In this document: in pieces, positions 59,684-64,000 of the stretch
Numbering within the stretch: position 1 is the first letter of the stretch
How the letters are laid out: the number at the start of each line of letters is the position of its first letter
From: Anaerostipes sp.
Lineage (GTDB): Bacteria > Bacillota > Clostridia > Lachnospirales > Lachnospiraceae
DNA length: 64,000 nt
Reading direction: 5' to 3'
Assembly: GCF_018381315.1 (NCBI RefSeq)
Contig: NZ_JAGZSD010000005.1
Span: forward strand, 186,001-250,000
Made by a program: the position numbers and the translations under genes
Notes under the pieces: generated by a model
What the model was told of the DNA's origin: nothing
Database searches by the model: none
Seen by the model: only the letters and a program-made list of their open reading frames with translations

Positions 59684-60439
59684 TTAACCGATCACATCGC
59701 TCATGTCATACATGCCTGCCGGCTTTCCTGCCAGATAAATTGCAGCGCTGACCGCTCCTTTTCCAAAAATGGCCTTGGAATATGCCGTGTGATGAAATTC
59801 GATGACCTCATCCTGCCCGGCAAAAATCACATCATGCTGACCGACAATGGTTCCTCCGCGGACTGCAGAAATTCCGATTTCCTTTTTCGGACGTTCCGTT
59901 CTCCTCTGGCTCCGGTCAAAAACGTACTCATATTCATTGCTGAGTGCTTCGTTTACTGCATCTGCCAGGGCAAGTGCCGTTCCTGACGGCGCATCCACCT
60001 TAAGCTTATGATGCTTTTCTACAATATCAATGTCAAAGTCTGCATCTGCCAGCACCTTTGCTGCCGTATTTACAAGCTTTAACAGAATATTCACACCAAG
60101 AGACATATTTGCAGATCTTAAAACTGCTGTCTTTTTGCTTGTCTCATGAACCTTCTTTATCTGTTCTTCATTAAGTCCGGTTGTACAGAGTACAAGAGGA
60201 ATCTGTTTCTCTGCTACATAGTTCAGCAGATGGTCTGTTGCCTTTGAGGATGAAAAGTCAATAATAACATCTACATCCACATTGCAGTCCTCAAGATTCT
60301 TAAATACCGGATATGGATTATGTCCATCGTCCTTAAAGTCCACTCCGGCTGCCATCACAGCGCTGTCAGATTCATCAATGATCTTGCTGATAACCTGTCC
60401 CATAGCTCCGTTGCAGCCGTGCATCATTACTTTTATCAT
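59684..60439 (-). CDS. dapB: 4-Hydroxy-tetrahydrodipicolinate reductase
   Basis: A 251-residue NAD(P)H-dependent reductase of the lysine/DAP pathway. The nucleotide-binding N-terminus is VMMHGCNGAMGQVISKIIDE. The catalytic segment DIDIVEKHHKLKVDAPSGTA with HHxxK is present, and GGTIVGQHDVIFAGQDEVIE follows. AAGGAGCAGCACGA precedes the ATG. It directly follows dapA and with dapL (14324-15538) supplies LL-DAP. Confidence 0.95.
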   Translation of the reverse strand: MIKVMMHGCNGAMGQVISKIIDESDSAVMAAGVDFKDDGHNPYPVFKNLEDCNVDVDVIIDFSSSKATDHLLNYVAEKQIPLVLCTTGLNEEQIKKVHETSKKTAVLRSANMSLGVNILLKLVNTAAKVLADADFDIDIVEKHHKLKVDAPSGTALALADAVNEALSNEYEYVFDRSQRRTERPKKEIGISAVRGGTIVGQHDVIFAGQDEVIEFHHTAYSKAIFGKGAVSAAIYLAGKPAGMYDMSDVIG

Positions 60440-60451
60440 TCGTGCTGCTCC

Positions 60452-61336
60452 TTAAAGAATTCCAACTTTTTTCATAGCTTCGATGAGTTCCTGGGCATGG
60501 CCTTCTTCCATCTCAGTAAGAGGCCTTCTGACAGCATTGGCTCCGTATCCAAGCTCTGCCATCGCTCTCTTGACAGGAATAGGATTCACTTCACAGAAAA
60601 GTTTATGAATAACATCCATGTACTTCATCTGAAGCTCCTGGCTGCCCTTTATATCTCCGTTTAAGAACTTCATTACCAGATCATGAGTTTCCTGCGGTGC
60701 AATGTTTGACAATACAGAAATCACACCTTTTCCTCCAAGTGATAAGATCGGGAGTATCTGGTCATCATTGCCGGAGTACATGTCAATCTCGCCGTCTGTC
60801 AGATAAAGAGTATCTGCAACCTGAGAAAGGTCTCCGCTGGCTTCTTTCATTCCTACGATATTTTCTACAGATTTAAAAATCTTTGCTGCAGTTTTGGACT
60901 GGATATTTACTCCTGTCCGGCCCGGGATATTATACATAAGGATCGGAATGTTTACTGCATTTCCAACACTTTCGTAATATTCAACTAAACCGGCCTGGGT
61001 TGCTTTATTATAGTATGGAGTTACAACTAAAAGCCCGTCGCTTCCGACTCTTTCCGACTCCTTGGCAAGATGAAGGGCTTCATCTGTGCAATTAGCGCCT
61101 GCACCGGCAATAACCGGAACCCGCTTGTTGACACAGGAAACACATGCGGCAACCACCTCTATCTGCTCCTTATGGGACATTGTGGATGCTTCTCCTGTGG
61201 TCCCGCAGATGATAATGCTGTCTGTCCCGTTCTTGATCTGATCATCAATGACCCTCTCAAGCTGATCGTAGTCTACTGATAAATCCTCTTTCATCGGCGT
61301 GATCAATGCAACGCCGGCTCCAGTAAAAATAGCCAT
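60452..61336 (-). CDS. dapA: 4-Hydroxy-tetrahydrodipicolinate synthase
   Basis: A 294-residue aldolase-type enzyme condensing pyruvate with aspartate semialdehyde. It shows AIFTGAGVALITPMKEDLSV, IICGTTGEASTMSHKEQIEV, LVVTPYYNKATQAGLVEYYE and the Schiff-base region VGMKEASGDLSQVADTL. AGGAGG is seven bases before the ATG at 61336, and the ATG at 61342 lies too close. It leads the dapA-dapB pair. Confidence 0.96.
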   Translation of the reverse strand: MAIFTGAGVALITPMKEDLSVDYDQLERVIDDQIKNGTDSIIICGTTGEASTMSHKEQIEVVAACVSCVNKRVPVIAGAGANCTDEALHLAKESERVGSDGLLVVTPYYNKATQAGLVEYYESVGNAVNIPILMYNIPGRTGVNIQSKTAAKIFKSVENIVGMKEASGDLSQVADTLYLTDGEIDMYSGNDDQILPILSLGGKGVISVLSNIAPQETHDLVMKFLNGDIKGSQELQMKYMDVIHKLFCEVNPIPVKRAMAELGYGANAVRRPLTEMEEGHAQELIEAMKKVGIL

Positions 61337-61365
61337 ATACATTCCTCCTAATCTCTTATGTAAGC

Positions 61366-61854
61366 TTATGATTCTTTTATTGTGCTGATACAGTAGATGT
61401 CATCCACCCAGTCCTTCAATGAATCAGGCAGGCTTCTCCCCGTCATGATGACTTCCAGTTCCTCGTCTCTGCCGGCGACCAGCGACACCAGCTCCTTCTC
61501 TGAGAGAAGTCCGAGATCTAAAAGTCCGAGTACCTCATCCAACACTAACACATCACATTGTCTTGTGTCGATGACCTTTTTGGTATAGCAGAGGCCGTTG
61601 CCGATGAAGTGCTCCTGTTCTTTTTTCTGTTCAGGAGTTAAATCCATGTAGTGCTGATCATACTTTTCAAAGCTGAACAGCTGGATCTCTGGTTCCAGGC
61701 GTCTGATAAAGCTGATTTCTTCCGTGTCTTTTCCTTTCAGGAATTGAACAATAATGACTTGCTTCCCCTGTCCTGCTGCTTTGATACAGTGCCCTAAGGC
61801 AGACGATGTCTTCCCTTTGCCCTGTCCGCAGTAAACTTCCACTCGTCCTTTCAT
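61366..61854 (-). CDS. Cob(I)yrinic acid a,c-diamide adenosyltransferase (BtuR/CobO type)
   Basis: A 162-residue P-loop protein: YCGQGKGKTSSALGHCIKAA near the N-terminus, VIIVQFLKGKDTEEISFI, and the Walker B-like VLVLDEVLGLLDLGLL. The family adenosylates corrinoids for vitamin B12 cofactor formation or salvage. GAGGTGAAAAG precedes the ATG. No other cobalamin genes are nearby, so salvage is likely. Confidence 0.88.
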   Translation of the reverse strand: MKGRVEVYCGQGKGKTSSALGHCIKAAGQGKQVIIVQFLKGKDTEEISFIRRLEPEIQLFSFEKYDQHYMDLTPEQKKEQEHFIGNGLCYTKKVIDTRQCDVLVLDEVLGLLDLGLLSEKELVSLVAGRDEELEVIMTGRSLPDSLKDWVDDIYCISTIKES

Positions 61855-61984
61855 CTTTTCACCTCAAAGAATCTTCCTTTAGTAATATCGCTTTATTATA
61901 TCACCATTCCAACGAAAAATCCATACCCACAGGACACTCCGCAATTTATGGCGAATTACCGGATATGCCTGGTATTCAGGAGGT

Positions 61985-62620
61985 TTACTCTTCTTCAAGA
62001 ACCTTCATTTCAAGTTTGTTCACAGAAACTTCATATGCTGTTCTCTTAACAACCTCAAATTCACTGATTCTTTTTTGGTATTCGCGGCTCTGGATCCTTC
62101 CGACCAGTTCAATCCTGGCTCCGATTTCCAGACTTCCGGCAAACCTGGCATTTCTTCCCCAGCAGATACAGGGAATATAATCGGACTTGCCGTAAGAACG
62201 GTTCACAGCCAGCAGAATGTCACAAATCTCCCTGCCGAGAGGTGTCATCCGGTATACCGGCTGTTTGCAGATAAATCCGTCCAGCTGGATCTGATTCGGC
62301 TTCACGTCTTCCATAGAATCCAGAAATTCCAGATCCCTGACAAAAACGGATAAAATCAGATGATTATGGTTTTCTTCATGCTTGTTATAAGAGCGGAACT
62401 GCCCGAAAGCCCTTAAATATTTGCCCCGGCAGTCTTTTGTCACATCTATTAAACGTTCGGAAATCATCAATGGTATTTCATCAGTCGCTTCGCTTAATCT
62501 GTTTACTAAAAGTTTGACCATATAAAAACCTTCACCAAAAATCTCATGGCTGTATTCGAAGGTGGATATGATCTCGCCCGCTACCTCCACTTGATTATTA
62601 TTGATTCCTTTTTCTGTCAT
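61985..62620 (-). CDS. Single-stranded DNA-binding-like protein with two OB domains
   Basis: A 211-residue protein with two OB-like halves: NQVEVAGEIISTFEYSHEIF at the start and NQIQLDGFICKQPVYRMTPL later, with SYGKSDYIPCICWGRNARFA resembling the SSB core. Two OB folds in one chain distinguish it from the 110-170-residue vegetative SSB; the function may be accessory. GAAGGGAG supports the ATG at 62620, since the upstream extension to 62704 lacks similarity. Confidence 0.78.
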   Translation of the reverse strand: MTEKGINNNQVEVAGEIISTFEYSHEIFGEGFYMVKLLVNRLSEATDEIPLMISERLIDVTKDCRGKYLRAFGQFRSYNKHEENHNHLILSVFVRDLEFLDSMEDVKPNQIQLDGFICKQPVYRMTPLGREICDILLAVNRSYGKSDYIPCICWGRNARFAGSLEIGARIELVGRIQSREYQKRISEFEVVKRTAYEVSVNKLEMKVLEEE

Positions 62621-62725
62621 ACTTTTTCTCCCTTCTTGTATCAATTCGTGTACTATACAGAGTATTCCAAATTGGTAGCAATTAGAAGAAAAATCCTTCG
62701 ACAAAATATTCGGAAGGTTTTGACA

Positions 62726-64000
62726 TTATTTTTTCTTATATGCCTGTCTTTTCCTCATCGTAGGGTCCAAAATCTTCTTTCGGATCCTGATATTTTCCGG
62801 TGTAATCTCCAGAAGTTCGTCCGTATCAATGAACTCTAATGCCTGTTCCAGGCTTAAAAGCTTAGGAGGAGAAAGCTTCAGTGAGTCATCAGAGCCTGAA
62901 GCACGGGTATTGGTAAGTTTCTTTGTCTTACAGACGTTGACTTCCACATCCTCCGCCTTGCCGTTCTGGCCGATGACCATACCGCTGTAAACCTTCTCGC
63001 CTGCTCCCACAAACAAGGTTCCCCTCTCCTGGGCAGCAAACAATCCATAAGTTACAGTCTCTCCTGTTTCATAGGCAATCAGGGAACCCTGCTTACGGTA
63101 CTGGATATCTCCCTTATAAGGTCCATAACCGTCGAATACCGTATTTAAAATACCGTTGCCCTTGGTATCGGTCAGAAATTCTCCCCGGTAGCCAATCAGG
63201 CCTCTGGACGGGATAGAGAATTCAAGTCTGGAATAGCCGCCCTTAGCCGAACTCATTCCCTGAAGCTCCCCTTTTCTCTGGCTCAACTTATCGATCACGG
63301 CCCCTGAAAATTCTTCGGGCACATCCACAACAGCAATCTCCATAGGCTCCAGTTTTTTGCCGTTTTCATCTTCTTTATAGAGGACTTCTGCTTTGCTCAC
63401 TGCAAACTCATAGCCCTCCCGGCGCATATTTTCAATCAGAACAGATAAATGAAGCTCTCCCCGTCCTGACACTTTGTAACTGTCTGTTGTATCACTTTCT
63501 TCTACTCTCAGGCTGACATCGGTATTCAGCTCCCGGAACAGTCTGTCTCTTAAATGTCTGCTGGTGACATATTTGCCTTCCTGTCCTGCCAAAGGGCTGT
63601 CATTGACCATAAACTGCATGGCAATCGTAGGCTCTGAGATCTTCTGGAACGGAATAGCCGCAGGCTCATCCAAGTCACAGATCGTATCCCCGATATGGAT
63701 ATCAGAGATACCTGAAATTGCAACAATAGAGCCGATCCCGGCTTCCTTCACATCCACTTTGCTAAGCCCCTCAAATTCATATAATTTGGTGATGCGGACT
63801 TTCTGCTGTTTCTCTGCCTCATGGGCATTCACAACCATATATTCCTGGTTTACTTTAATAGAACCGTTGTCTACTTTACCGACACCGATCCTTCCTACGT
63901 ATTCATTGTAGTCAATCGTACTGATTAATACCTGGGTTGGCTTTTCCGGATCTCCCTCCGGAGCTTCTATGTGTTCAATGATCGTGTCAAACAAAGGCTT
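62726..64000 (-). CDS. typA: Translational GTPase TypA/BipA, C-terminal part (cut by window edge)
   Basis: The last 420 or so residues of TypA, a ribosome-associated GTPase of stress response and assembly. The N-terminal GTPase lies beyond base 64000. Present are VLISTIDYNEYVGRIGVGKV (domain II), RLFRELNTDVSLRVEESDTT, KVSGRGELHLSVLIENMRRE and the C-terminal domain SRGLIGYRGEFLTDTKGNGI, ending RKRQAYKKK. The frame is open to the window edge. Confidence 0.95.
   Translation of the reverse strand, partial: KPLFDTIIEHIEAPEGDPEKPTQVLISTIDYNEYVGRIGVGKVDNGSIKVNQEYMVVNAHEAEKQQKVRITKLYEFEGLSKVDVKEAGIGSIVAISGISDIHIGDTICDLDEPAAIPFQKISEPTIAMQFMVNDSPLAGQEGKYVTSRHLRDRLFRELNTDVSLRVEESDTTDSYKVSGRGELHLSVLIENMRREGYEFAVSKAEVLYKEDENGKKLEPMEIAVVDVPEEFSGAVIDKLSQRKGELQGMSSAKGGYSRLEFSIPSRGLIGYRGEFLTDTKGNGILNTVFDGYGPYKGDIQYRKQGSLIAYETGETVTYGLFAAQERGTLFVGAGEKVYSGMVIGQNGKAEDVEVNVCKTKKLTNTRASGSDDSLKLSPPKLLSLEQALEFIDTDELLEITPENIRIRKKILDPTMRKRQAYKKK

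Noticed and set aside
1..64000. tRNA and rRNA genes
   Set aside because: I inspected the intergenic gaps and saw no cloverleaf T-arm sequences or rRNA segments; a covariance scan would be decisive.

Overview
The window looks like a chromosomal segment of a Gram-positive, spore-forming Clostridia, most likely family Lachnospiraceae. This rests on the division and cell-wall cluster order (mraZ, rsmH, ftsL, two class B PBPs, mraY, murD, ftsW, divIB, ftsZ), the DapL-type lysine pathway, an ANTAR regulator beside a 443-residue glutamine synthetase, a potassium-dependent type membrane pyrophosphatase and a DUF5688 protein. Genus was not resolved. No rRNA, tRNA, integrase or transposase was recognised.

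Layout. 1-10.4 kb: dcw cluster on the minus strand, driven from a promoter with three MraZ boxes at 10.35 kb. 10.4-24.6 kb: housekeeping genes (lgt, ychF, an NlpC/P60 hydrolase, dapL, an ANTAR regulator with glnA, carAB, queH, small envelope genes and a lipoprotein). 24.7-44.7 kb: an AT-rich CRISPR island, all on the minus strand. 45-64 kb: housekeeping again (a DUF2148 protein, a second rsmH, a SpoIID-like protein, a MerR/MATE pair, hppA, ilvE, folA-thyA, an AI-2E family permease, hisC and a second aminotransferase, dapB-dapA, a cobalamin adenosyltransferase, an SSB-like protein, typA).

The CRISPR island has three parts. A complete type I-B set (cas6-cas8b-cas7-cas5, then cas3-cas4-cas1-cas2 after an internal terminator) lies upstream of one array of 38 repeats and 37 spacers. 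The array is transcribed on the minus strand from a promoter in the leader next to cas2. Past the distal array end lies a type III-B module (cmr1-cas10-cmr3-cmr4-cmr5-cmr6) with no cas6 or adaptation genes of its own, so it probably borrows crRNAs from the shared array. Its Cas10 lacks the HD nuclease domain but keeps the GGDD cyclase motif.

The most interesting part is the end of that module: a CorA-like membrane protein followed by a DEDDh exonuclease-fold gene. By analogy with published CorA-associated type III-B systems, this suggests nucleotide signalling to a membrane effector, possibly the SAM-AMP type, with the DEDDh protein as the signal-degrading off switch. The DEDDh frame has no ATG, GTG or TTG start ahead of its catalytic DxE motif. 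It begins inside the corA stop region next to AGGAGG, so either a rare ATA start or a +1 frameshift making a CorA-DEDDh fusion must be considered.

Other points of note: a dispersed ~65-bp repeat family with four full copies, a 13-bp inverted repeat in the CRISPR leader, a MerR-type promoter with a 19-bp spacer and internal palindrome, and a palindrome cluster between glnA and carB. Start codons were chosen by Shine-Dalgarno spacing where noted. Family assignments come from motif recognition only; no database search was run.
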